Of a stretch of 64,000 nucleotides of DNA, positions 8,385 through 16,969 are shown piece by piece. The DNA lies in assembly GCA_963754265.1 (NCBI GenBank), contig CAVWFB010000009.1, positions 1 to 64,000 on the forward strand, given 5' to 3'. Positions within the stretch are counted from its first letter, which is position 1, and every line of letters begins with the position of its first letter. Source of the stretch: AC-32 sp963754265. Lineage in GTDB: Bacteria; Actinomycetota; Thermoleophilia; Gaiellales; Gaiellaceae. The notes under the pieces were generated by a model. The model was not told the origin of the DNA and made no database searches. It worked only from the letters and a program-made list of their open reading frames with translations. The translations under genes and the position numbers were made by a program.

Positions 8385-9713
8385 CTACTGCCCGGACTTG
8401 CCGTTGCCCTTGGCGGGCGGGACGGTCTCGTCCGGGGCGGGCGGCGGCGGAGGAGACACCGGCTTTACCGGCTTTACCGGCTTGCCCTCGTGGCCTGGCC
8501 CCTTGCCCTGGCTCTTGCTCGTATCAGGCTTGGGCGGCTTGACCTTTTTCGGCTTGTGCGTCTTGACCGGCTTCTCGGGCTTGGCGCGCTTCTCGGCCTT
8601 GACCGGCTTGACGGGCTTCGCGGGCTTCTCGGCTTTCGGGCCGTGGTCGCGAGAGGGCGGCAGCACGCTGTCCTCGTGCGGTGTCACGACAGGCTCGGGC
8701 TTCTCCACGGCGACTCGGCCTGGGTGCTCGCGGTGGTCGCGGCGGGCCTTGACCGAGGCCGGCTTGAACGGCTTCTGGTCGTGGCGGGCTTCCTGCGCCG
8801 GAGCGACCACCGAGGCTGCGCTCAGAACCTTGGCCGGTGGGATCGCCGTCTTCGCGTGGTGGACGGCCCGCGCCCGCGCGTTGGCCGGCGCCTGCCAGAT
8901 GCCGTGCTTGACGCCCTCGTAGCCGACGCCGGTCGCGAGCATCGCGGTGGCGCCGATCGCAGCGGCCTTGATCGCGATGCCTCCGCCGACGGCCGCCCCT
9001 CCCCCGCCTCCGAAGAGGCCGGTGAGCGAGGTCGGCAGCGGGATTGCGGCAAGCCCCTTCAGCGCTCCGCGCTGGGCCCGCTGGCTGCGGGCGAAGCCGG
9101 CGCATTCGTCGCACTCGCGCAGGTGGGCGCGCAGCGCGCCACGATCCTTGCGTGCGAGACGTCCATCGAGCTGTTTCGAGATCGAGAGCTCGGCCTCGCG
9201 GCAGGTGATGCCCTCTTCGAGCTGCTCGCGCAGGGCGCGCCGGGCGCGGAAGATCAGCGTCTCGACGGCGCTCACCGAGACCTCGAGGATGTCGGCGATC
9301 TCCTGGTAGCTGCGCCCTTCGAGCTCGCGCATCACGAGCGCTGCGCGCTGGTTGAAGGCCAGGTGACCGAGCGCGCGGCGGATGTCCTCGGCCGAGACGG
9401 CGTCGTCGACGACGACCGCCTCGGCGAGCTCCTCCTCGAAGCCGACCTCGTTCGGCCGCCGCTGCGACTGGCGGAAGCGCTGACGACAGACGTTGTGCGC
9501 GATCGCGATCAGCCAGTTCTGCGGCTTCTCCGGGCGCTCGCCCTGCTCGAAGGCGCGGTAGGCGTTCATGAAGGTGGTCTGGGTGACGTCCTCGGCGTCG
9601 GCCTCGTTGCGCAGGACGACCAGGGCATAGCGGTAAACGTCGCCCACGTGCTTGCGATAGAGCCGCTCGAAGGAGCGGTCCGAGCCGAGGCGGGACGCGA
9701 GAATCGGCGTCAT
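8385..9713 (-). CDS. ECF sigma-70 factor with fused zinc-finger anti-sigma segment, transmembrane helix and Lys/Pro tail
   Basis: 442 aa from ATG 9713. Region 2 ('DAEDVTQTTFMNAYRAFEQG', 'PQNWLIAIAHNVCRQRFRQ') and region 4 ('LEGRSYQEIADILEVSVSAV') are typical of ECF sigma factors. An HC2-type zinc-binding motif follows (H-x3-C-x2-C in 'HLRECDECAG', about residue 210), then a hydrophobic helix near 255-275 and about 150 residues of Lys/Pro-rich low complexity ('KPVKPVKAEKRAKPEKPVK'). Sigma and anti-sigma-like parts are thus in one chain, probably membrane tethered. Release by proteolysis is an inference. It has a paralogue immediately upstream on the same strand. Confidence 0.85.
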   Translation of the reverse strand: MTPILASRLGSDRSFERLYRKHVGDVYRYALVVLRNEADAEDVTQTTFMNAYRAFEQGERPEKPQNWLIAIAHNVCRQRFRQSQRRPNEVGFEEELAEAVVVDDAVSAEDIRRALGHLAFNQRAALVMRELEGRSYQEIADILEVSVSAVETLIFRARRALREQLEEGITCREAELSISKQLDGRLARKDRGALRAHLRECDECAGFARSQRAQRGALKGLAAIPLPTSLTGLFGGGGGAAVGGGIAIKAAAIGATAMLATGVGYEGVKHGIWQAPANARARAVHHAKTAIPPAKVLSAASVVAPAQEARHDQKPFKPASVKARRDHREHPGRVAVEKPEPVVTPHEDSVLPPSRDHGPKAEKPAKPVKPVKAEKRAKPEKPVKTHKPKKVKPPKPDTSKSQGKGPGHEGKPVKPVKPVSPPPPPAPDETVPPAKGNGKSGQ

Positions 9714-9761
9714 GCCTAAAAAGATGCCGTATTTGCGGTGATCTTGCACCGCGCCAAAGGG

Positions 9762-10961
9762 TTATTTGTGCGGCAGAAGGGGCGGAAGCGGCGGTAATTG
9801 GGGAAGCGGGGGCACTGCAGGCGTGGGAACGGCGACCGGAAGGGGCGGGGTCGCGGGCGGCGCCACCTGCACCGGCCCCACGGTTACCGGAGGCGCCTGA
9901 ACGGATGGAACCTCCACGGTCGTGGTCGTCACCGGCGGTAGCGCCTGGGTGAGGGGTGCGGCCGCGCCGACCGGCGTGGCAGTCGGCGCGGCAGCAACCG
10001 GAGACGTGGACACAGAGGTCTCCGGGGGGGTTGGGGCTGGGTTGCTCGATGTGGTTGGGCGCGTGAAACGGCTGCGCGAAGTCGTGGTCGTCGCGCTGCG
10101 AAGCTTTCGGTGGTGCGGGCGGACGCGAACGGTCACGCGGCTCGTCTGTGCGAGAGCCGCGACCGCGCCGGACTGCGCGGGCGACGCGAGTTGCGACTTC
10201 GCCTCGGCCTGCGCCGTAGGCGCCGCGGTGACCGCCTGCACGCTCTTGTACCCGACACCGGCCACCGTGCCGGCCACGATGACGGCCGCCGCCTTGAGCA
10301 CGAGATCGGCGCCCACGGCCGCGCCGCCGGCTGCAACGGCGCCTCCGCCCGCTCCGCCGAGGAACGAGGTGAGCGACCCCGGCAGCGGGACCGTGGTGAG
10401 GACGCCGATGGCGCTCCGGTGAAGCTTGAGCCGGCGCCGCGCGCGGAAGAGCAGTGCCTCGACCGCGCCGACGGAGATGCCGAGGACGCCGGCGATCTCC
10501 TGGTAGCTCCGGCCTTCGAGCTCGCGCATCACGAGCGCCGAGCGCTGGTTGAACGAGAGCCCGGCGAGCGCTTTGAGCACTTCGTCGAGGTTCGCGCGCT
10601 CGTGCTGGAGCGCGGCGGGCTCGGGAGCCTCCTCGAGCGCGACCTCGCGTGGCCGGCTGCCCGCCTGGCGCCAGCGCATGCGGCAGACGTTGTGCGTGAT
10701 CGCGATCAGCCAGTTGTGCGGCTTCTGCGGGCGCTCGCCTCGCTCGTACGCGCGGTAGGCGTTGAGGAAAGCGGTCTGGGTGGCGTCTTCGGCGTCAGCG
10801 GGGTTCGTCAGCAAGGCGAGCGCGTACTGGTAGACCTCGCGCGCGTGCTCCTTGTAGAGCTGCTCGAAGGCAGGCTCCACCCCTCTCGTGCGACGAAGCG
10901 GAGTCAGTTGCCGCAGAGACTTCCGTTGCCGCGGGGGGCGGTCCGCGCGGGATGCCTCCAT
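9762..10961 (-). CDS. ECF sigma-70 factor with transmembrane helix and Pro/Thr-rich tail
   Basis: 399 aa from ATG 10961; an in-frame TTG at 10970 is possible. Regions 2 and 4 are closely similar to those of the downstream sigma factor ('DAEDATQTAFLNAYRAYERG', 'LEGRSYQEIAGVLGISVGAV'), which indicates tandem duplication. It lacks the zinc-finger segment of its partner but keeps the Gly/Ala-rich membrane helix (about residues 200-240). It then continues with some 150 residues rich in Pro, Thr and Val, likely extracytoplasmic. The 3' end lies 48 bp before the second sigma gene's start. Confidence 0.83.
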   Translation of the reverse strand: MEASRADRPPRQRKSLRQLTPLRRTRGVEPAFEQLYKEHAREVYQYALALLTNPADAEDATQTAFLNAYRAYERGERPQKPHNWLIAITHNVCRMRWRQAGSRPREVALEEAPEPAALQHERANLDEVLKALAGLSFNQRSALVMRELEGRSYQEIAGVLGISVGAVEALLFRARRRLKLHRSAIGVLTTVPLPGSLTSFLGGAGGGAVAAGGAAVGADLVLKAAAVIVAGTVAGVGYKSVQAVTAAPTAQAEAKSQLASPAQSGAVAALAQTSRVTVRVRPHHRKLRSATTTTSRSRFTRPTTSSNPAPTPPETSVSTSPVAAAPTATPVGAAAPLTQALPPVTTTTVEVPSVQAPPVTVGPVQVAPPATPPLPVAVPTPAVPPLPQLPPLPPLLPHK

Positions 10962-11007
10962 GTTGCTCAAACGGATAACTATTCCCCGCGGGTACGGGTG
11001 GCCAAAC

Positions 11008-12411
11008 TTAGGCCTGCGCTGCGGCCCTGCGCCTGTTGGGCAGGTGGATCGCGCGGCCGAGCGCGACGAGCCCGGCCTCCTTGATCGCCTCCGAGAGCGT
11101 CGGATGGGCCGCCATCCCGTCGGCGACCGTCTCGATCGTGGCCTCGGCGTCGAGGGCGACCGTGCCTGCCTCGATCAGGTCGGTCACGTGCGGGCCGACC
11201 ATGACCAGGCCGAGAAACTCGCCGTAGCGGGTCTCGTGGATCGACTTCACCCAGCCGACGGTCTCGTTCTGCATCACCGCGCGGGCGTTCGCGACCCACG
11301 GGAAGGTGCCGACCGAGACGTCGTCGCCGTACTGCTCCCGCGCCTCCGCCTCGGTGAGGCCGACGCCGGCGATCTCCGGGTCGGTGTAGATCGGGCGCGG
11401 CACGCCGCGGTTGTCGACGACGGCGTCGTGGCCCATCGCGTTCTCGGCGGCGACCTCGCCCTCGCGGAAGGCGGTGTGGGCGAGCTGCCAGTAGCCGGCG
11501 CAGTCGCCGACGGCGTAGATGTGCTCCTGCGTCGTCCGGCGGCGCTCGTCGGCGGCGATGCCCTTGCGCTTGTCGAACTCGACGCCGATCTCCTCGAGGC
11601 CGAGGTTCTCGACGGTGGGACCGCGGCCGGTGGCGACGAGCATCAGGTCGGCCTCGATGGACTCGCCGCCGTAGTGCACGCGTAGGCCGGAGGACACGTC
11701 CTCGACGAGATCGCAGGTGGTCTCGAGGTGAATGGCGATGCCGCGCCTGCCGAACTGCTTCGCGAGCTCCTTGGCCGCGTCGGCGTCCTCTTGCGGGATC
11801 AGGCCGGGAAGCATCTCGATGATCGTCACCTCGGAGCCGAAGCGCTGGAAGATCGAGGCGAACTCGCAGCCGATGATGCCGCCGCCGAGGACGACCAGGC
11901 GCTTGGGCACCTCGGTCTGGGCGAGGAGGCCCTCCGAGTCGACGCAGCGCGGCGAGTCGAGCCCGTTGATCGGCGGGCGCAGCGGGAACGAGCCGGTGGC
12001 GATGACCGCGTGCTTGAAGGACACGTCCTCCCCGCCCTCGACCGCGATCGTGTGCGCGTCCTTGAAGCGGCCGGCGCCCTTGACCCATTCGACGCCGTTC
12101 GCCTTGAAGAGGGTCGCGACGCCGCTCGTCATCTGCTCGACGACGCCGTCCTTCCACTGGTTGGCAGTGGGGAAGTCGAGCGCCGGCGGGCCGACCCGGA
12201 CGCCGAGCTTGCCGAAGGTCTCCTCGGCCTCCTTGATCGCGAAGGCGGTCTGCACCCAGGCCTTCGTCGGGATGCAGCCGATCCGGAGGCAGGTGCCCCC
12301 GAGCTCGGGCTCCTTCTCGATGCAGGCGGTCTTGGCGCCAAGCTGCGCGGCGCGGATCGCCGCGGTGTAACCGCCCGGGCCGCCGCCGAGGACGGCAACG
12401 TCACATTCCAT
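11008..12411 (-). CDS. lpdA: Dihydrolipoamide dehydrogenase (E3)
   Basis: 467 aa from ATG 12411. FAD-dependent disulfide oxidoreductase that re-oxidises the lipoyl group of 2-oxoacid dehydrogenase complexes. An N-terminal GGGPGGYTAA nucleotide-binding loop is followed by the redox-active cysteine pair in 'GGTCLRIGCIPTK', a second Rossmann loop 'VLGGGIIGCEFAS' and the FAD-contacting 'YAVGDCAG'. The C-terminal active-site region reads 'AAHPTLSEAIKEA' (His-Pro-Thr...Glu). It lies 1.4 kb from the E2 gene with cupin and small genes between, so it is probably transcribed apart from the E1/E2 operon. Any in-frame extension upstream of 12411 is non-conserved. Confidence 0.95.
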   Translation of the reverse strand: MECDVAVLGGGPGGYTAAIRAAQLGAKTACIEKEPELGGTCLRIGCIPTKAWVQTAFAIKEAEETFGKLGVRVGPPALDFPTANQWKDGVVEQMTSGVATLFKANGVEWVKGAGRFKDAHTIAVEGGEDVSFKHAVIATGSFPLRPPINGLDSPRCVDSEGLLAQTEVPKRLVVLGGGIIGCEFASIFQRFGSEVTIIEMLPGLIPQEDADAAKELAKQFGRRGIAIHLETTCDLVEDVSSGLRVHYGGESIEADLMLVATGRGPTVENLGLEEIGVEFDKRKGIAADERRRTTQEHIYAVGDCAGYWQLAHTAFREGEVAAENAMGHDAVVDNRGVPRPIYTDPEIAGVGLTEAEAREQYGDDVSVGTFPWVANARAVMQNETVGWVKSIHETRYGEFLGLVMVGPHVTDLIEAGTVALDAEATIETVADGMAAHPTLSEAIKEAGLVALGRAIHLPNRRRAAAQA

Positions 12412-12533
12412 CGTCTCTGGCTCCTCGCTTCGGGTAGGCCGCGATCCTAGCGACGGTCGGTGGCTTGGGGCGGTGGCGGTGCTTGTGGCAGTTTCGGCAC
12501 GAAGGCGCATACCAATCGAGAGGAGGTAAGAAA

Positions 12534-12773
12534 ATGGCACCTCGCAAGAGAACCTTCCAGATCCGCCTCGAAGGAATCGGTGCCGCCCTCTACGACGGAA
12601 TCGACGGTGCCGACGCGCTGCGCCAGTACTTCGCAGATGCGTGCCGCGGTGAGAAGAACGGCACGCTGACGATCAGCGAGAACACCAACGGCTACGCCGC
12701 CGGGATGATGGACGACGACTTCGTCGAGGCCGTCGCCGTTGAAGAAAACCACGACCTCGAAAGGACGGGCTGA
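12534..12773 (+). CDS. Small protein of unknown function (79 aa)
   Basis: ATG 12534 follows a near-perfect ribosome site (AGAGGAGGTAAG). The N-terminus is basic (MAPRKRTFQIRLEG) and the rest acidic ('FVEAVAVEENHDLERTG'), with an R-Q-Y-F-A-D-A-C helix in the middle. No domain recognised. Its stop is 2 bp before the start of the next small gene, so the two are translationally linked. Confidence 0.65.
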   Translation: MAPRKRTFQIRLEGIGAALYDGIDGADALRQYFADACRGEKNGTLTISENTNGYAAGMMDDDFVEAVAVEENHDLERTG

Positions 12774-12775
12774 CC

Positions 12776-12892
12776 ATGAGGCTGATCCCGGATCGCGAGA
12801 TTCGCGACCTGATCGGCAGGGGCAAGTCCGAGCAGGAGGTCGTCGCGATGATCATGCAGGCGTCCGGCGTCGACGATTTCACTACTGAGTAG
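12776..12892 (+). CDS. Very small protein (38 aa), partner of the preceding gene
   Basis: ATG 12776 lies 2 bp after the stop of the 79-aa gene, and the frame reads MRLIPDREIRDLIGRGKSEQ... to TAG 12890-12892. The content is one amphipathic helix with an acidic end. No homology can be claimed. The tight coupling and sensible codon use (GC-rich third positions) favour a real gene. Confidence 0.45.
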   Translation: MRLIPDREIRDLIGRGKSEQEVVAMIMQASGVDDFTTE

Positions 12893-13046
12893 CGGTAATA
12901 CCGGATAGGTGTGCGAGGCCCCGCGCTCTGACGTTCACGTTCCGACTGGAGCAGCAAGACGGGAGCGCGAGCGACACCGTACGAGCGCATTGACCGGCTG
13001 ACAACGAAGGTGACAAGCTGCTCGCACCGGCAACGAAGGAGGGCTC

Positions 13047-13562
13047 ATGTCCACGACCACCTCTAGCGAGCGGACAAGGTTCGGGTACGGGTTGCGTGAG
13101 GAGGAAGGCGAGGATTTCTGGCTGTTCGGCGCCCTCGTAACGATCAAGATCGGCGCAGACGACACTGCTGGCCAGTACAGCGTGATGGATATCGAGACGC
13201 CGCCGGGGGTGGGCTCGCCTTGGCACGTCCACCGCGACGAGGACGAATGGTTCTACGTCCACGAGGGCGAATGCGAGGTCTACATCGGCGACGCGCACCT
13301 GACCCTGACAGCCGGTGGGTTTGCCTTCGGCCCCAAGGGCGTGCCCCACACCTTCTTCGGCGGGCCCAACGGGGGGAAGATGCTCGTCTGGGCGGGGGGA
13401 GCGAAGTTCGAGGGACTTCTCAGAGAGATCGCTGAGCCCGCCCCCCAGCACGTCCTGCCGCCGCCGCCCGAGGGTCCACCGGACATGGACCTGCTCCTGC
13501 CCATCGCGGACAAGTGGGCATACGACATCCTCGGCCCTCCGGGTCCACCACCCGGGCGCTAA
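13047..13562 (+). CDS. Cupin-domain protein
   Basis: 171 aa; ATG 13047 with GAAGGAGGG upstream. The cupin metal site is visible as 'PWHVHRDEDEWFYVHEGE' (His-x-His...Glu) and 'GPKGVPHTFF' (second motif His), consistent with a single-domain metal-binding barrel. The C-terminus is Pro-rich ('PPPPEGPPDMDLL') and ends in PPGPPPGR. Likely a small-molecule dioxygenase, isomerase or ligand sensor. It is separate from neighbours by 150 bp upstream and 236 bp downstream. Confidence 0.8.
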   Translation: MSTTTSSERTRFGYGLREEEGEDFWLFGALVTIKIGADDTAGQYSVMDIETPPGVGSPWHVHRDEDEWFYVHEGECEVYIGDAHLTLTAGGFAFGPKGVPHTFFGGPNGGKMLVWAGGAKFEGLLREIAEPAPQHVLPPPPEGPPDMDLLLPIADKWAYDILGPPGPPPGR

Positions 13563-13798
13563 GTCAGTCACTGCGCGCCGACAGCGATGAGCCGACGCTT
13601 CAACTGCTGGGCATGACGCTCATGCAGGTCTCGAAGGCCGCAAGTGGACCCTCGCTGCGGCGAAGCTCTGCGACGCGCTGGCCTTGACCCCTGCGGCCGA
13701 TCTCGCGGCTCGCGAACGATCCCGCGGATTTCACCGCTACCCTCAAAACCGGGGGCAAGGGGCCGAAGGCCCCGGGGGAAGAGGTTCACGCGCGGGGG

Positions 13799-14263
13799 TT
13801 ACTGGAGCCCGGCTCTCATCGTCACGCCGCCGTCGTCCTCGCCGAGGCGCTCGAAGCCGTAGCGCTCGTACAGGCCGACCGCAGGGCTCTCCTTCTCGAC
13901 GCTGAGGCTGATCGCCTCGTAGCCGTCGGCGCGGGCGCGATCCAGCAACGCGTCCAGGAGCTCCGAGCCGAGCCCGCTGCCGCGCTTGCTCGGGACGATC
14001 GCGATCGAGAGCTCCGGCGTCCCCTCGTCCACGAAGCCGTAGCCGCGGTTGTCGTCCTTGAAGAGGCGGTACCACGCGGCGCCGACCCGCTGGAAGTCGT
14101 GGATCGCTATCAGCGCCGTGTCGCCCGGCCGGCCCCAGTGCTCGACATAGCGCTGCACCGGCGGCTCGCCCGACTCGGTGACGCTCTCGACGCGCCAGTA
14201 GTACGCGTGGCGCAGCATGTCGCGCAGGAAGGGGACATCCTGGGGGCCCGCGGTGCGGATCAC
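13799..14263 (-). CDS. GNAT N-acetyltransferase
   Basis: 154 aa. The acetyl-CoA-binding motif A is 'AIVPSKRGSGLGSELLDALL' (R/Q-x-x-G-x-G/A), followed by the family's C-terminal 'VEKESPAVGLYERYGFERLG'. The N-terminus MIRTAGPQDVPFLRDML is the normal GNAT beginning. The start ATG overlaps the stop of the E2-VOC gene by 4 nt (ATGA), so it is the last gene of the dehydrogenase operon. The acceptor substrate is unknown. Confidence 0.85.
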   Translation of the reverse strand: MIRTAGPQDVPFLRDMLRHAYYWRVESVTESGEPPVQRYVEHWGRPGDTALIAIHDFQRVGAAWYRLFKDDNRGYGFVDEGTPELSIAIVPSKRGSGLGSELLDALLDRARADGYEAISLSVEKESPAVGLYERYGFERLGEDDGGVTMRAGLQ

Positions 14264-15435
14264 GACAAGTCCTGGGCGAGCTGGAGGCGGTTGCCGTCGG
14301 GGTCGAAGACATCGAGCAGACGCATCGTGCCGTGCAGCTCGAGCACCGTCCCGACCTCGACCTGCGCCTGCGCGAGCCGCTCGCGCTCGGCCTTGACGTC
14401 GTCCACGTCGATCGTCGCGACGGGGCTCTCCTCCCCGGTCTCCGGCTCGCCCTCGCCGATCGCGATCTCGGTCTCGCCGCGATCGAGTGCGATCCAGCCG
14501 TCGTCCTCGTCCACGAACGTCTCCGAGAAGCCCAGGACGTTGGTGTAGAAGTCCCGCGCAGCGCCCAGGTCGCGGACTCGGTACCAGATCCTCACAACAT
14601 CAAGGCCGGGCTCCTCCAGGAACGACTTCACGGTCCGGAGGAAGTCCGAGGCGGTCGCGCCGTCGAGGGCACGGTGGTCGCTGGTCAGGGTCATCGTCAT
14701 CATCGGCCGCACGACGAGCTCCCCGTCTTGGGCGACGGGCCGGTCCTCGACCGTGCCGACCGCGAGGATCGCGGCCTGTGGCGGGTTGAGCACCGCGACG
14801 AACTGCTCGACGCCGTACATGCCGAGGTTCGAGATCGTGAACGTGCCGCCGTCGAGATCCTCTTGCTTGAGCTTCCCGCTGCGGGCGCGCTCGACGACGT
14901 CGATCCTCGCGGCGGCGATCTCCGCGATCGTCCGCCGGTCGGTGCCGCGGATGACCGGGACGACCAGCCCGTCGGGAATGGCGACGGCGAGCCCGATGTC
15001 GGCGCTCGGGTAGCGCTCGATCGCCTCACCCGTGAAGCGGGCATTGACGGCCCGGTGGCGCATGAGCGCGGCGGCGCTCGCCTTGGTGAGGATGTCGGTC
15101 AGCGTGGGCTTGGGGCCCTCGCCCGCGAGCTCGGCCAGGCGCGCGTGTAGCTCCTTCGCCCGGGTCATGTCGGCCGACATCGAGATCTGGAACGCCGGCG
15201 CCTGCCACGCCTCGGTCAGCCGTCGCGCGATCGTGCGGCGCACCGAGGAGAGCTGCTCGACCTCGACCTCTCCGGTCGGAGCGGCAGCCGGCGCCGCGGA
15301 CGGGGCTGCTGCACCCGCCTCGGCCCGCTCGACGTCCTCGGCCACGATGCGCCCTTCCGGGCCCGTCCCGGAGAGCGCCGCCAGGTCGATCCCGCGCTCG
15401 CGGGCGATCCGGCGCGCGAGCGGCGAGGCCTTCAC
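14260..15435 (-). CDS. 2-oxoacid dehydrogenase E2 acyltransferase core with C-terminal VOC (glyoxalase-like) domain
   Basis: 391 aa from GTG 15435. Residues 1-40 are the peripheral-subunit-binding domain ('KASPLARRIARERGIDLAAL'). Residues about 60-278 are the trimeric acyltransferase core, with catalytic H254 and D258 in 'DHRALDGA'. Residues 282-391 form a VOC domain ('RIWYRVRDLGAARDFYTNVL', 'LDVFDPDGNRLQL'). The lipoyl domain is missing here and is encoded just upstream. The in-frame sequence before GTG 15435 reads like E2 linker, so a single indel near 15470 may split one gene. The VOC part begins at an internal GTG and could likewise be a separate gene if one base is missing near 14600. 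Confidence 0.85.
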   Translation of the reverse strand: MKASPLARRIARERGIDLAALSGTGPEGRIVAEDVERAEAGAAAPSAAPAAAPTGEVEVEQLSSVRRTIARRLTEAWQAPAFQISMSADMTRAKELHARLAELAGEGPKPTLTDILTKASAAALMRHRAVNARFTGEAIERYPSADIGLAVAIPDGLVVPVIRGTDRRTIAEIAAARIDVVERARSGKLKQEDLDGGTFTISNLGMYGVEQFVAVLNPPQAAILAVGTVEDRPVAQDGELVVRPMMTMTLTSDHRALDGATASDFLRTVKSFLEEPGLDVVRIWYRVRDLGAARDFYTNVLGFSETFVDEDDGWIALDRGETEIAIGEGEPETGEESPVATIDVDDVKAERERLAQAQVEVGTVLELHGTMRLLDVFDPDGNRLQLAQDLS

Positions 15436-15445
15436 CCGGCCGCCG

Positions 15446-15850
15446 TCACGCGTGGGCGCGGGCTGCGCGCGGCGCCTCGCCGGCCGATGCTTCCCGTCCG
15501 CGCTCGCGCTCCTCGTCGCGCGCCTCGCCGGGCGAACCCTCCTCCTTCGAATCCTCGTCGACCTGCTGAGCAGCGGCCGCCCCGTTCCCGCTCACGTCGA
15601 CCGCCACCTCTTCGCCTTCCTCGCCGATGACGGCGATCGTCTGGCCGACCGGCACCTCGCCCTCCTGCACCGCGATCTTGAGCAGCACCCCCGAGGCCTC
15701 CGCTTCGACCTCCTGCGTCACCTTGTCGGTGTCCAGCTCGTAGAGCGGCTCGCCCTTCTCGACCTTCTCGCCCTCGGACTTGAGCCATTTGACGATCGTG
15801 CCGGACTCCATGCCCTGGCCCAGCCGCGGAAGCTTGACCTCGTTAGCCAC
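15446..15850 (-). CDS. Lipoyl-domain protein (probable N-terminal part of E2)
   Basis: 134 aa. Residues 1-80 are a biotinyl/lipoyl carrier domain with the modified lysine in 'YELDTDKVTQEVEAE' (about K43). The remainder is an Ala/Glu/Arg-rich flexible linker. The stop at 15446 lies 11 bp before the E2 core start. In the neighbouring frame the linker continues into the E2 core, so a 1- or 2-nt indel in the CGCGCG run near 15470 would restore a lipoyl-linker-PSBD-catalytic E2. The start overlaps the E1 beta stop by 8 nt. As annotated it could still act as a free lipoyl carrier. Confidence 0.82.
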   Translation of the reverse strand: MANEVKLPRLGQGMESGTIVKWLKSEGEKVEKGEPLYELDTDKVTQEVEAEASGVLLKIAVQEGEVPVGQTIAVIGEEGEEVAVDVSGNGAAAAQQVDEDSKEEGSPGEARDEERERGREASAGEAPRAARAHA

Positions 15851-16823
15851 GGGCGACCGTCCGGCGAATCGCCTCGAGCACGTCGGCCTTGTGGGGCACG
15901 ACGAACTCCTCCATCACCGGGGCGAAGGGCAGCGGCGCGAACTTCGCGCCCACGCGCTCGACCGGAGCGTCGAGCCAGTCGAACGCTTTCTCCTGCACGA
16001 TCGCCGCCACCTCGGCGCCGAACCCCATGCGCGTGACCGCCTCGTGGGCCACCACGGCGCGATTCGTCTTCTTGACCGAGGCGATCAGCCCGTCCTCGTC
16101 GAGCGGGAGCAGCGTGCGCGGGTCGTAGACCTCCACCGAGACGCCCTCCTGCTCGGCCTCGTCGGCGGCGGCGAGCGCCTCGTGCACGAGGCGGCCGGTC
16201 GCGACCACGGTCACGTCCTCGCCCTCGCGGTGCACGCGCCCCTGGCCGATCGGGATCGGCTCGAGCTCGTCGGGCACGTCCTCCTTCAGCCCGTAGAGCG
16301 TGCGGTGCTCGAAGAACATCACCGGGTTGTCGTCGTAGATCGCCGACCAGAGCAGGCCGCGCACGTCCGTCGGCGTGGAGGCGAAAACGACCTTCAGCCC
16401 AGGCACGTGCACGAACCAGCCCTCGAGCTGCTGCGCGTGCTGGGCACCCGGCGACCAGCCGGCCCCGCCCTGGGTGCGGATCGTCAGCGGCACCTTCAGC
16501 TGGCCGCCCGACATCGAGCGGTGCTTGGCCGCCTGGTTGACGATCTGCTCCATGGCGAGGGTCGTGAAGTCCTCGTACATGATCTCCACGACAGGCCGCA
16601 TGCCCTGCATCGCCGCCCCGATGCCGGCTCCGGCGATCGCCATCTCCGAGATCGGGGTGTTGCGCACCCGCTCCGGGCCGAACTCGTCGAGCATCCCGGC
16701 GGTCACGCCCATCGACCCGCCCATCTCGGCGATGTCCTCGCCCATGATGAAGACGTCGTCGTCGGCCCTCATCGCCTGCGAGAGGGCATCGCGAACCGCC
16801 TCGCGGTAGGACAGCTCAGGCAT
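15843..16823 (-). CDS. pdhB: 2-oxoacid (pyruvate/acetoin-type) dehydrogenase E1 beta subunit
   Basis: 326 aa, usual length for a separate E1 beta. Transketolase pyrimidine-binding domain at the N-terminus, with the conserved glutamate in 'RVRNTPISEMAIAG' and 'PVVEIMYEDF'. The C-terminal transketolase domain ('VSVEVYDPRTLLPLDEDGL', 'AVVAHEAVTRMGFGAEVA') is complete. Together with E1 alpha it decarboxylates a 2-oxoacid and transfers the acyl group to lipoyl-E2. It lies 146 bp downstream of E1 alpha; that gap contains a CCGGC-rich hairpin. Confidence 0.93.
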   Translation of the reverse strand: MPELSYREAVRDALSQAMRADDDVFIMGEDIAEMGGSMGVTAGMLDEFGPERVRNTPISEMAIAGAGIGAAMQGMRPVVEIMYEDFTTLAMEQIVNQAAKHRSMSGGQLKVPLTIRTQGGAGWSPGAQHAQQLEGWFVHVPGLKVVFASTPTDVRGLLWSAIYDDNPVMFFEHRTLYGLKEDVPDELEPIPIGQGRVHREGEDVTVVATGRLVHEALAAADEAEQEGVSVEVYDPRTLLPLDEDGLIASVKKTNRAVVAHEAVTRMGFGAEVAAIVQEKAFDWLDAPVERVGAKFAPLPFAPVMEEFVVPHKADVLEAIRRTVARG

Positions 16824-16969
16824 CCTGGCGCTCCTGAGCCGTCGATGGCGGTGCGGCGCCGGAGGGGACAGTGCGTGAGCACGCCCCCGGAGAGCGACGT
16901 GCCGTCAGCGGCGGCAGGCCGACGCGACGGCCGGCTCCGCCGGCCGTGAGTGGCGGCCGGTCAGGGGCG

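Noticed and set aside
16824..16969. Gap between E1 alpha and E1 beta as a riboswitch or attenuator
   Set aside because: Only a CCGGC-rich hairpin is seen; no known riboswitch core or leader peptide could be identified.
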